NCBI RefSeq assembly: GCF_019139815.1 | Contig: NZ_CP077079.1 | Span: forward strand, 4,526,001 to 4,590,000 | Reading direction: 5' to 3' | DNA: 64,000 nucleotides | Source: Pseudomonas asgharzadehiana | GTDB lineage: Bacteria > Pseudomonadota > Gammaproteobacteria > Pseudomonadales > Pseudomonadaceae | In this document: positions 17,176-27,636 of the stretch, piece after piece | Layout: the number at the start of each line of letters is the position of its first letter | Position numbering within the stretch: position 1 is the stretch's first letter | Notes under the pieces: model-generated | What the model was told of the DNA's origin: nothing | Database searches by the model: none | Seen by the model: only the letters and a program-made list of their open reading frames with translations | Position numbers and translations under genes: made by a program

Positions 17176-18534
17176 TTAGCCGCCTGGCGCAGGGGCAAAA
17201 ATGGACTGCAAATGCGCTTCGCTTTCACCCATGCTGATCTTGTCATTGAGGCCCTGGCGCAGGTAGGTCACCAACTGCGGCTGCAGGGCGATCGCCAGGT
17301 CGGTGTCGCGATCACCACCGGCCACGTAGGCACCGACGCTGATCAGGTCACGACTCTGTTGATAGCGCGACCACAGCTGCTTGAACTGCTGCGCGCGGGT
17401 CATATGCTCGGGCGTGACCACCGCCGGCATCACCCGGCTGATGGACGCTTCGATATCAATGGCCGGGTAGTGCCCTTCCTCCGCCAGGCGCCGCGACAGC
17501 ACGATGTGGCCGTCGAGCACGCCCCGCGCCGAGTCGGCAATCGGGTCCTGCTGGTCGTCGCCTTCGGACAAAACGGTATAGAACGCGGTGATCGAACCGC
17601 CACCGGCCTCGGCGTTACCGGCACGCTCCACCAGCTTGGGCAGCTTGGCGAACACCGACGGCGGGTAGCCTTTGGTGGCGGGCGGCTCGCCGATGGCCAG
17701 GGCGATTTCCCGCTGGGCCTGGGCGAAACGCGTGAGCGAGTCCATCAGCAACAGGACGTTCTTGCCCTTGTCGCGAAAATATTCGGCAATGCGCGTGCAG
17801 TACATGGCAGCGCGCAAGCGCATCAGCGGCGCATCGTCCGCAGGCGAGGCGACCACCACCGAGCGCTTGAGGCCTTCTTCACCGAGGCTGTGCTCGATGA
17901 ACTCCTTGACTTCCCTACCCCGCTCGCCGATCAGCCCGACCACGATGATGTCGGCCTCGGTAAAGCGGGTCATCATGCCCAGCAACACCGACTTACCCAC
18001 GCCGGTACCGGCGAACAGGCCCAGACGCTGGCCACGGCCGACCGTCAATAAACCGTTGATGCTGCGAATACCCACGTCCAGCGGCACGCTGATGGGGTTA
18101 CGGTTGAGGGGGTTGATGGTCGGCCCGTCCATCGGCACCCAATCTTCGGCCTTCATGCCGCCCTTGCCGTCCAGCGCGCGGCCGGCACCGTCGAGCACAC
18201 GGCCGAGCATGCTCATGCCCATGGGCAGGCGGCCGGTATCGGCCAGTGGCACTACACGCGCACCGGGGGCGATGCCCGCCAGGCTGCCGACCGGCATCAG
18301 GAAAATCTTGTTGCCGGAGAAGCCCATCACTTCAGCCTCCACCTGCACCGGGTGGTAGCTGTCGTCGTTGATCACCATGCAGCGGCTGCCCATGGCGGCA
18401 CGCAGGCCTTCGGCTTCGAGCGTCAGGCCGACCATGCGCAACAGACGCCCTTCGAGGATCGGCTGGCCGGGCAACTCGGTGGCCTCGACGTAGCCGCCCA
18501 GGCGCTTGGCGAAGCTGGTGCGATCAAGGCGCAT
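17176..18534 (-). CDS. fliI: FliI, flagellum-specific export ATPase
   Basis: A 452-residue F1-beta-like ATPase that energises release of chaperones and export substrates. The Walker A motif AGTGVGKS is at residues 175-182, Walker B is [18 protein letters not shown], and the catalytic glutamate region [10 protein letters not shown] follows the P-loop. The T3SS/FliI signature [16 protein letters not shown] is present. It overlaps fliH by 11 bases and is followed by fliJ after 3 bases. Confidence 0.97.
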   Translation of the reverse strand: MRLDRTSFAKRLGGYVEATELPGQPILEGRLLRMVGLTLEAEGLRAAMGSRCMVINDDSYHPVQVEAEVMGFSGNKIFLMPVGSLAGIAPGARVVPLADTGRLPMGMSMLGRVLDGAGRALDGKGGMKAEDWVPMDGPTINPLNRNPISVPLDVGIRSINGLLTVGRGQRLGLFAGTGVGKSVLLGMMTRFTEADIIVVGLIGERGREVKEFIEHSLGEEGLKRSVVVASPADDAPLMRLRAAMYCTRIAEYFRDKGKNVLLLMDSLTRFAQAQREIALAIGEPPATKGYPPSVFAKLPKLVERAGNAEAGGGSITAFYTVLSEGDDQQDPIADSARGVLDGHIVLSRRLAEEGHYPAIDIEASISRVMPAVVTPEHMTRAQQFKQLWSRYQQSRDLISVGAYVAGGDRDTDLAIALQPQLVTYLRQGLNDKISMGESEAHLQSIFAPAPGG

Positions 18535-19288
18535 CGGCGGCGTCCAGGTCCACGCTCAGGTCGGGTTCGGCCGGGTTCAGCGCTTGCTCGTGCTGTTGGT
18601 CCAACAGCTTGGCCATGATCTGACTGATGCGGGTTTCCACCGTGGCATCGATGCGGCTGTGTTCGGTCTCGACCCGGCATCCACCGGGCTGCAAGGCCGC
18701 ATCTTCGACGATGCGCCAGGTTTCTTCATGGCGCTCGCGCAGGGCTTTGACCTGCTCGAAATCCTGCGGGTTGATGTACAAGCGCACATTGCCGACGCCC
18801 AGGGGCAGCAGCTTGAGGGCCTCGCGCATCACGCTTTCAATATGGCTGGAGTCCAGCACCAGTTCGCGCTGGATCACTTGGCGGGCGATGTGCTCCACCA
18901 GGCGCACCATGGCTTTTTCGATCTGCGAGTCCTGCTCGGCGATGGGCTCGAACAGCCCGCCCATCAAGCGCTCCAGGCTGCCCAGCTTGATGCTCAACGC
19001 CGCCTCGGCTTCCTGGCGCACTTTGAGGGTGGTGCTGCGAAAGCCGTCTTTCTCACCGGCGGCGAAGCCTTCGTTGTAGGCCTCCTGACGGATGCTTTCC
19101 AACTCTTCCAGGGTCAGTGGCTGGACTTCTTCCAGCGGCACTTCTTCCATTTCCACCGGCAGTTCGACCACCGGTTCCGGCTCGGGCTCCGGCACATGCG
19201 GGTCGAAACTGGGCAACGACCAGATGTCGAACCCACCGACATCCCGTGCGCGAATCAGATCGCTGGGCGCCTCATCTTTGTTCGACAT
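18524..19288 (-). CDS. fliH: FliH, regulator of the FliI ATPase
   Basis: A 254-residue acidic protein: a Glu/Pro-rich N-terminal stretch (about 30-60), a central coiled coil with the [15 protein letters not shown] glycine-repeat pattern typical of FliH, and a C-terminal V-type-ATPase-E-like domain ([16 protein letters not shown]). FliH dimers tether FliI to the C ring. It starts 10 bases after fliG and overlaps the fliI start. Confidence 0.95.
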   Translation of the reverse strand: MSNKDEAPSDLIRARDVGGFDIWSLPSFDPHVPEPEPEPVVELPVEMEEVPLEEVQPLTLEELESIRQEAYNEGFAAGEKDGFRSTTLKVRQEAEAALSIKLGSLERLMGGLFEPIAEQDSQIEKAMVRLVEHIARQVIQRELVLDSSHIESVMREALKLLPLGVGNVRLYINPQDFEQVKALRERHEETWRIVEDAALQPGGCRVETEHSRIDATVETRISQIMAKLLDQQHEQALNPAEPDLSVDLDAADAP

Positions 19289-19298
19289 GCGTGGCGCC

Positions 19299-20315
19299 TT
19301 AGATCATTTCTTCGCCGCCCTTCCCACCGAGAACGATTTCTCCGGCTTCGGCCATACGGCGGGCAATGGTGAGGATTTCTTTCTGCGCGGTTTCCACGTC
19401 GCTGACACGCACCGGCCCCTTGGCCTCGAGGTCGTCGCGCAGCAGCTCGGAAGCACGTTTGGACATGTTCTTGAAGATCTTCTCCTTGACGCCTTCGTCG
19501 GACCCCTTGAGGGCCAATACCAGCACGTCGGAGGACACTTCGCGCAGCAACGCCTGGATGCCACGGTCGTCGACATCGGAGAGGTTGTTGAACACGAACA
19601 TCAGGTCTTCGATCTGGCCGGACAGGGTGTCGTCGATCTCGCGGATCGAGTCCATCAACTGGCCTTCGACCGAGCTGTCGAGGAAGTTCATGATGTCGGC
19701 CGCGCGCTTGATACCACCCAGGGTGGTGCGCGAGGCGTTCGAGTTGCCGGAGAACTGCTTTTCCAGAATCGTGTTCAATTCTTTCAAGGCCGCCGGCTGT
19801 ACGGTGTTCAGCGATGACACGCGCAGGATGATGTCCAGGCGCACCTTATGGTCGAAGTGGCCGAGCACTTCACCGGCCTGGTCGGGGTCGAGGTACGCCA
19901 CCACGATCGCCTGGATTTGCGGGTGCTCGTAGCGGATCACGTCGGCGACGGCGCGCGGCTCCATCCACTTGAGGCTGTCCAGGCCGCTGGTGTTGCCGCC
20001 CAACAGGATGCGGTCGATCAGGCCGTTGGCTTTGTCTTCGCCCAGGGCCGAGGTGAGCATCTTGCGGATGTAGCTGTCGGAACCGACGCCCAGGCTGGTC
20101 TGGTCGCCGACGATCTCGACGAACTCGCTCATCACCTGTTCGACTTGCTCACGGTGCACATTGCGCATCTGCGCCATGGCCACGCCCACGCGCTGGACCT
20201 CTTTGGGGCCCATGTGGCGCAGCACTTGGGCGGCGTCGGTTTCACCCAGCGACAGCAGCAGTACTGCGGCTTTGTCGACCCGGGAGAGTTTGGCAACTGC
20301 GGCTCGATCACTCAT
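19299..20315 (-). CDS. fliG: FliG, motor switch and torque protein
   Basis: A 338-residue armadillo-repeat protein that sits on the MS ring and interacts with the stators. It carries the middle-domain EHPQ motif (YEHPQIQA) and the C-terminal charged helix with RGIQALLREV and MSKRASELLRDDLEAKGPV, where the torque-generating charges lie. It overlaps the fliF end by 8 bases, as is usual for this pair. Confidence 0.97.
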   Translation of the reverse strand: MSDRAAVAKLSRVDKAAVLLLSLGETDAAQVLRHMGPKEVQRVGVAMAQMRNVHREQVEQVMSEFVEIVGDQTSLGVGSDSYIRKMLTSALGEDKANGLIDRILLGGNTSGLDSLKWMEPRAVADVIRYEHPQIQAIVVAYLDPDQAGEVLGHFDHKVRLDIILRVSSLNTVQPAALKELNTILEKQFSGNSNASRTTLGGIKRAADIMNFLDSSVEGQLMDSIREIDDTLSGQIEDLMFVFNNLSDVDDRGIQALLREVSSDVLVLALKGSDEGVKEKIFKNMSKRASELLRDDLEAKGPVRVSDVETAQKEILTIARRMAEAGEIVLGGKGGEEMI

Positions 20316-22089
20316 CTGCGTTAATCCACTCTTTCACGACCTGGGCCACACGGCCCGGGTCTTCTGCCACCAGACTTTTGATTGCGTTCAACTGAGCGTC
20401 GTAACCTTCGCTCGGGCTTGGCAACAGAATGCTTTGCGGGCCGCCGAGGCTGACGCGGTCGTTGGCCAGTTCGCCGTCCAGGCCGCCCATGCCACCCAGC
20501 TCCACGTCGCCGCCACCAAAGGCCGCCAGTTGTTGTTTCTTGCCGTTGCCGGTGATGTTATTGAGCACCGGACGCAGCACGCCGAACACCAGCACCAGGA
20601 TGAACAACACACCCAGCACTTGCTTGACGATGTCCCAGAACCACGGCTGCGAGTAGAACGCAGGCTCGGCGATGGTTTCGCCACGCTCGGCGGAGAACGG
20701 CATGTTGATCACGCTGACGCTGTCACCCCGGCTGGCATCGAAACCAACGGCGTCCTGCACCAGGCGTGTGAAGCGCGCCAATTCGTCGGCGCTCCACGGA
20801 GCGCGGGTGACCACGCCGTCAGCGGGGTTGACCTTGACCTGGTCATCGACCACCACCGACACCGACAGGCGATTGACGCGCCCTTGTTGTTGCTTGGTGT
20901 GGCTGATGGAGCGGTCGAGTTCGAAGTTCTTGGTGGACTGGTTCCGCTTGTCCGCCGGGTACGGGGCGAGCATCGGTTGGCCGGTGGCCGGGTCCATGAT
21001 CTGCTGACCGTTGGCGTCCAACAGTGGCTGCCCAGGCTGGATCGCGCCCGCAGCGGCTGTGGCGCCGCCGGTGGTTTGCGGTGCCGAGGCCGGCGATGGT
21101 GGCTGGTTGCTCAGGGCCCCCGGCACACCTTGCGGGCCATTGCTGGCGGTACGTTGTTCGCTGGTGGACTGCTCACTGCGCAGGGCCGGCTGGTCTGGGT
21201 TGAACTGCTCGGAGGTCGACTCGACCGCGCTGAAGTCCACGTCGGCGGACACTTCAGCCTTGTAGCGGTCGTTGCCCAGCACCGGCTGCAAGATGTTATG
21301 CACACGCTGGGTGAGCATGCTTTCCATACGGCGGCTGTAGTCGAACTGCTTGCCGGCCATGGTCAATGCCGAGTTCTCGGCCTGGTCGGACAGCAGGTTG
21401 CCCTTCTGGTCGACCACGGTGATCTGCGACTTGCTCAGCTCGGGAACGCTGGTGGCCACAAGATTGATGATCGCCATGACCTGGCCAGGCTCCAGGGAGC
21501 GGCCGGAAAACAGCTCGACCAATACCGAAGCACTTGGCTTGCGTTCATCGCGCACAAACACCGAGCTTTTTGGAATGGCCAGGTGCACGCGGGCACCCTT
21601 GACGTTGTTCAAGCTGGAAATGGTGCGCGCCAACTCGCCTTCCAGGCCACGACGGTAGCGGGTGGCTTCCATGAACTGGCTGGTACCCAGGCCCTGGTCC
21701 TTGTCGAGGATCTCAAAACCGATGTTGCTGTCGGACGGGGTCACGCCGGCGGCGGCGAGCTTCATGCGCGCGCGGGCCACGTCATCGGCCTTGACCAGCA
21801 GCGCGCCGGAGTTGGGCTCCACGGTATAAGCGATGTCGGCGGCGGCCAGGGTTTCCATGATCTGCTTGGAATCCATGCCCGCCAGGCTGCCGTACAGCGG
21901 CCGGTAATCGGGTTGCTGCGACCACAACACCACGGCAAAACCAATCGCCACGCTGGCAGCCAGGCCGACCAACAGGCCCACCTGACGCAACATGGTCATT
22001 TCCGAGAGGTTTTCCAGGAACGACAGGCCAAACAGCGGCGGTTTGCCGTCTGCCTTGGCGGGGACGTTGTCGGAGACTGCTTCTGCCAT
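20308..22089 (-). CDS. fliF: FliF, MS-ring protein
   Basis: A 593-residue inner-membrane ring protein, the platform on which the flagellum is built. It has two transmembrane helices (about 35-55 and 455-475), ring-building motifs of the YscJ/FliF type (LVKADDVARARMKLAAAGV), a flexible Pro/Ala/Gln-rich periplasmic insertion around 310-370, and a C-terminal FliG-binding tail (VSLGGPQSILLP through VKEWINADE). It starts 16 bases after fliE. Confidence 0.97.
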   Translation of the reverse strand: MAEAVSDNVPAKADGKPPLFGLSFLENLSEMTMLRQVGLLVGLAASVAIGFAVVLWSQQPDYRPLYGSLAGMDSKQIMETLAAADIAYTVEPNSGALLVKADDVARARMKLAAAGVTPSDSNIGFEILDKDQGLGTSQFMEATRYRRGLEGELARTISSLNNVKGARVHLAIPKSSVFVRDERKPSASVLVELFSGRSLEPGQVMAIINLVATSVPELSKSQITVVDQKGNLLSDQAENSALTMAGKQFDYSRRMESMLTQRVHNILQPVLGNDRYKAEVSADVDFSAVESTSEQFNPDQPALRSEQSTSEQRTASNGPQGVPGALSNQPPSPASAPQTTGGATAAAGAIQPGQPLLDANGQQIMDPATGQPMLAPYPADKRNQSTKNFELDRSISHTKQQQGRVNRLSVSVVVDDQVKVNPADGVVTRAPWSADELARFTRLVQDAVGFDASRGDSVSVINMPFSAERGETIAEPAFYSQPWFWDIVKQVLGVLFILVLVFGVLRPVLNNITGNGKKQQLAAFGGGDVELGGMGGLDGELANDRVSLGGPQSILLPSPSEGYDAQLNAIKSLVAEDPGRVAQVVKEWINADE

Positions 22090-22105
22090 GATTTAAATCT
22101 CGCCC

Positions 22106-22435
22106 TTAAACCGGCATCTGCATGATGTCTTGATAGGCCTGAACCAGCTTGTTGCGCACTTGGGTCAGGGCCTGGAAGGAGACGCTGGCCTTTTGCGAGG
22201 CAACCATCACATCGGTAAGGTCCACGCCACTTTTGCCGATCTCGAACGCATTGGCCAACTGGCTGGAGGCTTGCTGGGTATCACTGACTTTGTTGATCGC
22301 CTGGCCGAGCATGTCGGCAAAGCTGCTTTGGCCCAATTCCGGCGCTGGCGCGACGGATTTCGGTTGAGCCATGGCATCCATCTGCATGGAGCGCATATCC
22401 AACATCAACCGATTGAACTCAATACCCTGGCTCAT
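22106..22435 (-). CDS. fliE: FliE, MS ring-rod junction protein
   Basis: A 109-residue protein that joins the MS ring to the proximal rod. The conserved C-terminal half ([38 protein letters not shown]) is helical and family-typical. The start is ATG 22435 with AAAGG upstream. It heads the fliEFGHIJ operon, with a strong sigma54 site at 22499-22513. Confidence 0.96.
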   Translation of the reverse strand: MSQGIEFNRLMLDMRSMQMDAMAQPKSVAPAPELGQSSFADMLGQAINKVSDTQQASSQLANAFEIGKSGVDLTDVMVASQKASVSFQALTQVRNKLVQAYQDIMQMPV

Positions 22436-22498
22436 GACCTTTCTCTCTCCGACAACCCGTATTTTTTTGACGCTACGCCGTACTTACCTGGGGAGGTA

Positions 22499-22513
22499 GC
22501 AACAAGGGTGCCA
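22499..22513 (-). promoter_or_regulatory. Sigma54 promoter of the fliE operon
   Basis: The minus strand reads TGGCACCCTTGTTGC, an almost perfect -24/-12 sequence with the GG and GC elements 10 bases apart. It would start transcription near 22487, some 50 bases before fliE. FleR or FleQ is the expected activator. Confidence 0.88.
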
Positions 22514-22594
22514 GATTCCTATCAGCTCGTAAGAAAAGGCGACAAAGCTTGTCCAAATTGTTACCGGCTATAGGCATGGGTATCTACACGACTG

Positions 22595-22828
22595 CAGGCT
22601 GTTGCTCTGGCTTTTGATCTTGATCTAAGGCGCCCCGTCAAACACGCTGGGCGAACGCAGGTTCGGGCACACCGAGCCTAAGCGAGGGGCCGAGTGTTGG
22701 GGCAAGAGCCCTTTTGGTTACTTTTGGGGCTCTTTTCCAAAAGTGACCCGCTGTAAAAGCGGAACCAATAGCCGCCGTTACCGCAGAAACGGATATGTAC
22801 TCGGTCAGATCCAAAAAATAGTCGCCTG
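22595..22828. repeat. Probable dispersed long intergenic repeat between fleR and fliE
   Basis: Most of the 530-base gap between fliE and fleR holds no credible gene. This stretch contains a segment I recognise as recurring in intergenic regions of fluorescens-group genomes: GAGGGGCCGAGTGTTGGGGC, then two arms AAGAGCCC and GGGGCTCTT around TTTTGGTTACTTTT, and a tail through GAAACGGATATGTACTCGG. The only open frames are short overlapping ones with compositions unlike the neighbours. The repeat status is from memory and not from a search. Confidence 0.5.
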
Positions 22829-22837
22829 ACACGCCGC

Positions 22838-22866
22838 CATCGGGGGCAAGCCCCCTCCCACATTTT
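22838..22866. repeat. Single REP sequence downstream of the long repeat
   Basis: Reads ATCGGGGGCAAGCCCCCTCC then CACATTTTT on the plus strand, one arm of the same REP family as 6515-6610, with the GGGGGC/GCCCCC palindrome intact. It lies about 100 bases past the fleR stop. The remaining bases between it and fleR show nothing recognisable. Confidence 0.7.
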
Positions 22867-22965
22867 TAGTCGCGGGGCATCAGTTAGATAGTCGTCTGCG
22901 CCCGAACCGCCACAGGTTCAAACCCACGCCAACGTTGTGTAGAGACCAATGGCTATAGGGCGAAG

Positions 22966-24342
22966 TCAGGTGGCAAACAGATACGCCTCCACATCCATCC
23001 CGGCATCACGCATTTGCGCCAGCTTGTAGCGCAGGGTGCGCGGGCTGATACCCAGGCGTTCAGCCGCCTCTTTGCGGCGGCCGCGCTCGGCGCGCAGGGT
23101 GTCGATGATCATCTGGAACTCGCGACGGCGCAGGTCGTCGCCCAGGGCACCGACAGACTCCGCCTCGGCAACCACCGGCGCGGCGGCCAACGTGGGCAGC
23201 GGCGCGGCGCCGCTGCCCATGGCCAGGCAAAAATCCTGGGGCTGGATCAGGCCGCCCTGCTGCAGGATCAACGCACGCTGGATGGCGTTGTCCAGTTCAC
23301 GCACGTTGCCGGGCCATGGGTAACCGACCAGGCACGCCTGGGCCTCGGCCGACAGCCGTGCCTGGGCGTGCTTCATTTTTTTGACGTGGTTATTCAGCAG
23401 GCGCTCGACCAGCGGGAGGATGTCCGCCGGACGCTCGCGCAGCGGGCGCCAGGCCAGCGGAAATACCGAGAGCCGGTAGAACAGGTCTTCACGGAAACGC
23501 CCCGCCGCCACTTCGCCGGCAAGGTCGCGGTTGGTGGTAGCGATCACCCGGATATCCAATTGGATCGGCTTGCGCGCGCCCACCCGCTCCACTTCGCGCT
23601 CCTGCAACACCCGCAGCAGCTTGGCTTGCAGGCCCAGGGGCATTTCCGAGATTTCATCGAGCAGCAGGGTGCCGCCGTCGGCCTGTTCGAACTTGCCCGC
23701 CTGGGACGCGATGGCACCGGTGAACGAGCCCTTTTCGTGACCGAACAACGTGGCTTCGAGCATGTTGTCGGGGATCGCCGCGCAGTTGATGGCGATAAAC
23801 GGTTGCTTGGCGCGGGTCGATTGCTGGTGGATATACCGCGCCAGCACCTCTTTACCGGTACCCGACTCGCCGGAAATCAGCACCGTGGAATCACTGCGTG
23901 CGACACGGGCCGCCAGGTCGAGCAATTGCGCGCTGGCCGGCTCGAACGCAATCGGGCCTTCGCCTTCGCCGGCCGCGACCACGCCCAGGGCATGCCGCGC
24001 CACCAGTTCGATCAGCGCCTTGGGCTCGAACGGCTTGACTAAATAATCCGCCGCGCCTTGGCGCATGGCGTCCACCGCCCGCTCCACGGCACCGTGGGCG
24101 GTCATCAGCAACACCGGCAGTTGCGGCTGGCGCGCGCGCAGCAGGCCCAGCAACTGATGGCCGTCCATGCCGGGCATATTCACGTCGCTGACCACCAGGC
24201 TGAAGGCCTCTTGTTCCACCGCTTCCAAGGCGTCCTCGGCGGAACCGACCGCACGGTAGTCATGGCCCGCCAGCAGCAGCGTGTCAGCCAATGCTTCACG
24301 CAGGGCGCGATCATCTTCGACCAGTAGAACCTTGATAGCCAT
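22966..24342 (-). CDS. fleR: FleR, sigma54-dependent flagellar response regulator
   Basis: An NtrC-type activator of 458 residues: receiver domain (1-115, Asp53 in [12 protein letters not shown], Lys in LVKPF), AAA+ domain (Walker A GESGTGKE about 158-165, [11 protein letters not shown]alker B region), and a Fis-type helix-turn-helix at the C terminus ([19 protein letters not shown]). It responds to FleS and drives class III flagellar genes. The sigma54-contact loop reads GSFTGA (205-210) and not the usual GAFTGA; whether this is general in pseudomonad FleR I cannot check. It begins 6 bases after fleS. Confidence 0.95.
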   Translation of the reverse strand: MAIKVLLVEDDRALREALADTLLLAGHDYRAVGSAEDALEAVEQEAFSLVVSDVNMPGMDGHQLLGLLRARQPQLPVLLMTAHGAVERAVDAMRQGAADYLVKPFEPKALIELVARHALGVVAAGEGEGPIAFEPASAQLLDLAARVARSDSTVLISGESGTGKEVLARYIHQQSTRAKQPFIAINCAAIPDNMLEATLFGHEKGSFTGAIASQAGKFEQADGGTLLLDEISEMPLGLQAKLLRVLQEREVERVGARKPIQLDIRVIATTNRDLAGEVAAGRFREDLFYRLSVFPLAWRPLRERPADILPLVERLLNNHVKKMKHAQARLSAEAQACLVGYPWPGNVRELDNAIQRALILQQGGLIQPQDFCLAMGSGAAPLPTLAAAPVVAEAESVGALGDDLRRREFQMIIDTLRAERGRRKEAAERLGISPRTLRYKLAQMRDAGMDVEAYLFAT

Positions 24343-24348
24343 TTCCTT

Positions 24349-25563
24349 TTACTCCGCGCTTGCCGCGCATGAAAACAGCGGCAAGGTCATCAATGCACAA
24401 GTGCCACGCCCGACACGGGAACGCAGTTGCAATTCTCCCTGATGGGCACGCGCCACGGCCTTGACCACGGTCAGGCCCAGCCCGGTGCCGTTGGTCTTGG
24501 TGGTAAAAAAGGGTTCGCCGAGGCGTCGCAACACGGTCGGCTCAATGCCGCTGCCGTTGTCGCTGATGCACAGGCGCAGGGTTTGCTCGCGGTGGTACAG
24601 GTGCACCTTGAGCCGCACGCCGGGGCCGCTGGCCTGGATGGCGTTTTCGATCAGGTTGAGCAGCGAGCCCACCAGGGTGTCGCGGTTGCACAGCAACTCA
24701 CCAAGGTGGCTGTCGCATTGCCAGCGCACGTGGGCATCCTGGATATGCGTGGAGGCCGCCGCTTGCAGGGCCTGCATCAACTGGCCGGGAGTGACGCGGT
24801 CGGTCAGCGGCAATTCGCCACGGGCGAACACCAGCATATCGCGCACCTGATGCTCCAACTCGTGCAGGCGCTCTTTGAGGCGCCCGGCAAAACGTTGGTG
24901 GGTGGCGGCGGGCAACTGCTCGTCGGTCAAATGGCTGGCATAGATCAACGCCGCCGACAATGGCGTGCGGATCTGATGGGCCAACGAAGCAACCATGCGT
25001 CCCAACGACGACAAACGCTCGTGGCGCGCCAGTTGGTCTTGCAGGTGACGGGTTTCAGTCAGGTCATTGAGCAGCACCAACTGACCGGGCTCGGCATCCA
25101 GAGAACGCGTGGCGATAGACAGGCGGCGCCCGTCCTTGAGGGAAATTTCGTGGCCGTCGTCTTCACGCGGCGCAAAGCAGCGGGTGATGACATGACGCCA
25201 CAGCTCGCCTTCCAGCGGCAGGCCGAGCAGGTCGCAGGCTGCCGGGTTGGCTTCGCGCACGCGGCCCTGGTCGTCGATGACGATGACGCCACCGGGCAAC
25301 AAATCCAGCAGGTTTTGCAAACGGTTGGCCAGGCGCTCTTTCTCGGCCAGCTCTTCCATGCGCTGGGCGCTGACCACCGCCAGTTCGCCCTTGAGCTCGG
25401 ATACGCGGGCTTCCAGCAGGCTGTAGGAATCGCTCAGTTGGCTCGACATCTGGCTGAACTGCGAGAACGCGTGCTCAAGACCCTGCCGGGCCAGCGGTTC
25501 TACAGGCGGAACCAGCCCCTGGATGGCAGGGGCCGAAGGAAGTTGGGCGGCGTGGGGCATCAT
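24349..25563 (-). CDS. fleS: FleS, sensor histidine kinase of the FleSR pair
   Basis: A 404-residue cytosolic histidine kinase with no transmembrane helix. An N-terminal coiled coil (about 25-75) precedes a PAS domain (about 80-180, GGVIVIDDQGRVREANPAAC), the HisKA phosphoacceptor in SLAHQIRTPLSAALIY, and the HATPase boxes ENAIQAS, DNGSGI and TNGTGLGLTVVKAV. Two ATG codons lie in tandem at 25563 and 25560. A strong sigma54 site lies 50-65 bases upstream, consistent with FleQ activation of fleSR (class II). Confidence 0.95.
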   Translation of the reverse strand: MMPHAAQLPSAPAIQGLVPPVEPLARQGLEHAFSQFSQMSSQLSDSYSLLEARVSELKGELAVVSAQRMEELAEKERLANRLQNLLDLLPGGVIVIDDQGRVREANPAACDLLGLPLEGELWRHVITRCFAPREDDGHEISLKDGRRLSIATRSLDAEPGQLVLLNDLTETRHLQDQLARHERLSSLGRMVASLAHQIRTPLSAALIYASHLTDEQLPAATHQRFAGRLKERLHELEHQVRDMLVFARGELPLTDRVTPGQLMQALQAAASTHIQDAHVRWQCDSHLGELLCNRDTLVGSLLNLIENAIQASGPGVRLKVHLYHREQTLRLCISDNGSGIEPTVLRRLGEPFFTTKTNGTGLGLTVVKAVARAHQGELQLRSRVGRGTCALMTLPLFSCAASAE

Positions 25564-25614
25564 GCTCTCTCGCTTGGCTGACCGTCAGTTAAACGGAACG
25601 TTGCGAGGGCTGTA

Positions 25615-25629
25615 GCAATACCCGTGCCT
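25615..25629 (-). promoter_or_regulatory. Sigma54 promoter of fleSR
   Basis: The minus strand reads AGGCACGGGTATTGC, which matches the consensus at every position except the first T, followed by T. It lies in the 107-base gap between fleQ and fleS, and transcription would begin near 25603, about 40 bases before fleS. In P. aeruginosa fleSR is FleQ-activated. Confidence 0.87.
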
Positions 25630-25670
25630 AAAAAAAACCAGCTATAAATCAGTCAGTTGAAAAACAGGCG

Positions 25671-27146
25671 TCAATCATCCGCCTGTTCATCACCTTCGCG
25701 ACGGCTCATACCGTACTTGCGCATCTTCTCCACCAGGGTGGTTCGGCGGATGCGCAAGCGCTCGGCGGCACGGGCGACGATGCCGTTGGCGTCGTCCAGG
25801 GCCTGCTGGATCAAGCCTTGTTCCAGGTTGCCGAGGTAGTCTTTGAGGTCCAGGCCTTCCGGCGGCAGCATGGCGGTGGACGCGAAGTCCGGCGCATGGC
25901 CGTTGATGGCCACTCGCTCTTCCATGTCGCTGCGCAGGCTGTCGACCATTTGCTCGTCTTCGTCGTCGACATAGCGGAATTTCTTCGGCAACTCGACCAC
26001 GCCGATCACACCGTAGGGGTGCATGATCGCCATGCGCTCCACCAGGTTGGCCAGTTCACGGACGTTGCCCGGCCAGCCATGACGGCACAGGGACATGATC
26101 GCGGCGGAATTGAAGCGAATCGAGCCGCGTTTTTCGTGTTCCATGCGCGAGATCAATTCGTTCATCAGCAGCGGGATGTCTTCCACGCGCTCACGCAGCG
26201 GGGCCATCTCGATAGGGAAGACGTTGAGGCGGTAGTAAAGGTCTTCGCGGAAGCTGCCGACCTCGATCATGCTTTCGAGGTTCTTGTGGGTCGCGGCAAT
26301 GATGCGCACGTCGACGCTCTGGGTCTTGTTGCTGCCCACGCGTTCGAACGTACGTTCCTGCAACACGCGCAGCAGCTTGACCTGCATCGGCAGCGGCATG
26401 TCGCCGATTTCGTCAAGGAACAGGGTGCCGCCGTTGGCCAGCTCGAAACGCCCGGCACGGCTGGTGATCGCCCCGGTAAAGGCGCCCTTCTCGTGGCCGA
26501 ACAACTCACTTTCAAGCAACTCTGCCGGGATCGCCCCGCAGTTGACCGGCACAAACGGCCCGTCGCGACGCTTGGAATGGTAGTGCAGGTTGCGCGCGAC
26601 CACTTCCTTGCCGGTGCCCGACTCGCCGAGGATCAGCACGCTGGCGTCGGTATCGGCCACTTGCTGCATCATCTGGCGCACGTGCTGGATGGCACGGCTG
26701 GTGCCGACCAGGCTGCGGAACAGGTTGGGTTCGCGGTGGCGACCGCGCTCGCGGGCCTGGTCGTACATCTCGCGATAGACCTGGGCACGGTGCAGGGAAT
26801 CGAGCAATTTGCTGTAGCTGGGTGGCATTTCCAGGGTGGAAAGCACACGGCGGCGCTGGTCTTCCGGCAGCTCGACAGAAGAAATATCGCCGATCAGCAA
26901 CACCGGAAGGAACTCATCCCAGGTAGACAGTGTCTTTAACAAGCCCAAAACAGCGCCAGGAGCATTTACCGTCCCGATCAGTACACAAATGACTTCACGG
27001 CTCGATGACAATGAGCTCGCAGCCTGCTGCCAATCATGGCTACCGCAGGGCAAATTTTCTTCGCCAAGAAAATTTAAAATCACCGCCAAGTCGCGGCGAC
27101 GGACGCTATCGTCATCAATCAGCAGAATTTTGGTTTCACGCCACAT
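25671..27146 (-). CDS. fleQ: FleQ, master flagellar regulator and c-di-GMP sensor
   Basis: A 491-residue sigma54 activator at the top of the flagellar hierarchy; it also represses exopolysaccharide genes and responds to c-di-GMP. The N-terminal receiver-like domain lacks a usable phosphoacceptor ([10 protein letters not shown] where Asp is expected). The c-di-GMP motif LFRS is at 142-145 and Arg185 is conserved; Walker A GESGTGKE is at 174-181 and the intact GAFTGA loop at 221-226. The C terminus has a Fis-type HTH ([19 protein letters not shown]). It stands alone between fliT and fleS; I see no sigma54 site upstream, as expected for the top regulator. Confidence 0.97.
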   Translation of the reverse strand: MWRETKILLIDDDSVRRRDLAVILNFLGEENLPCGSHDWQQAASSLSSSREVICVLIGTVNAPGAVLGLLKTLSTWDEFLPVLLIGDISSVELPEDQRRRVLSTLEMPPSYSKLLDSLHRAQVYREMYDQARERGRHREPNLFRSLVGTSRAIQHVRQMMQQVADTDASVLILGESGTGKEVVARNLHYHSKRRDGPFVPVNCGAIPAELLESELFGHEKGAFTGAITSRAGRFELANGGTLFLDEIGDMPLPMQVKLLRVLQERTFERVGSNKTQSVDVRIIAATHKNLESMIEVGSFREDLYYRLNVFPIEMAPLRERVEDIPLLMNELISRMEHEKRGSIRFNSAAIMSLCRHGWPGNVRELANLVERMAIMHPYGVIGVVELPKKFRYVDDEDEQMVDSLRSDMEERVAINGHAPDFASTAMLPPEGLDLKDYLGNLEQGLIQQALDDANGIVARAAERLRIRRTTLVEKMRKYGMSRREGDEQADD

Positions 27147-27314
27147 GCAATAGCAACTTCCCTAGTAAAACTTCCTGCCCGGTGTAAGGGCAATCGAGAC
27201 GGCTGTAGGACTTCGTACTCTATAGACGTCTGAACTCTGAAAACAGCACTAGTTAAGTCAAAAAAGCTGGCACGGTCAAATTTATGACGCGCCGGTTGGA
27301 TTAACTGCGTCTGC

Positions 27315-27611
27315 TCAGCCGAAAAGATGGTAGACCTTTGACGCATTCTTCGCTTGGTTGATCTGCGACATCTCTTCAAAAATCGCCTGGCGCTCGCCCG
27401 TCGTCACCTCAAGCAACTGCTGGTAAACCGCCAACAGGCTCTCTAGCTTCTCGCGCAATGCAGCTTCGTCCACCGGTGGCTCACTGAGCACCTCATCAAT
27501 CGCTGCGCGGCATCCCAGGTCCAACTCGCCAACGGCCTCCCAGTTGCGCTCAGCCAGCGCGCCGATCAGGGCTTCGCGGGTTTCGTCGATGCGTTGCAGT
27601 GCTTGGCTCAT
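27315..27611 (-). CDS. fliT: FliT-like flagellar export chaperone
   Basis: A 98-residue, all-helical protein with the size and position of FliT, the chaperone of the cap protein FliD. ATG 27611 is preceded by GAGG at 8 bases; a longer frame up to 27656 would run into fliS. FliT sequences diverge strongly, so the name depends on its place directly after fliS (25-base gap). It could also be annotated simply as a hypothetical protein of the fliST operon. Confidence 0.78.
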   Translation of the reverse strand: MSQALQRIDETREALIGALAERNWEAVGELDLGCRAAIDEVLSEPPVDEAALREKLESLLAVYQQLLEVTTGERQAIFEEMSQINQAKNASKVYHLFG

Positions 27612-27636
27612 GATGCGTACCTCAAGGCGATCCGCC

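Noticed and set aside
20161..22125. Plus-strand open frame of 654 codons opposite fliF
   Set aside because: It covers fliF exactly, has His/Gln-rich shadow composition, and no start signal.
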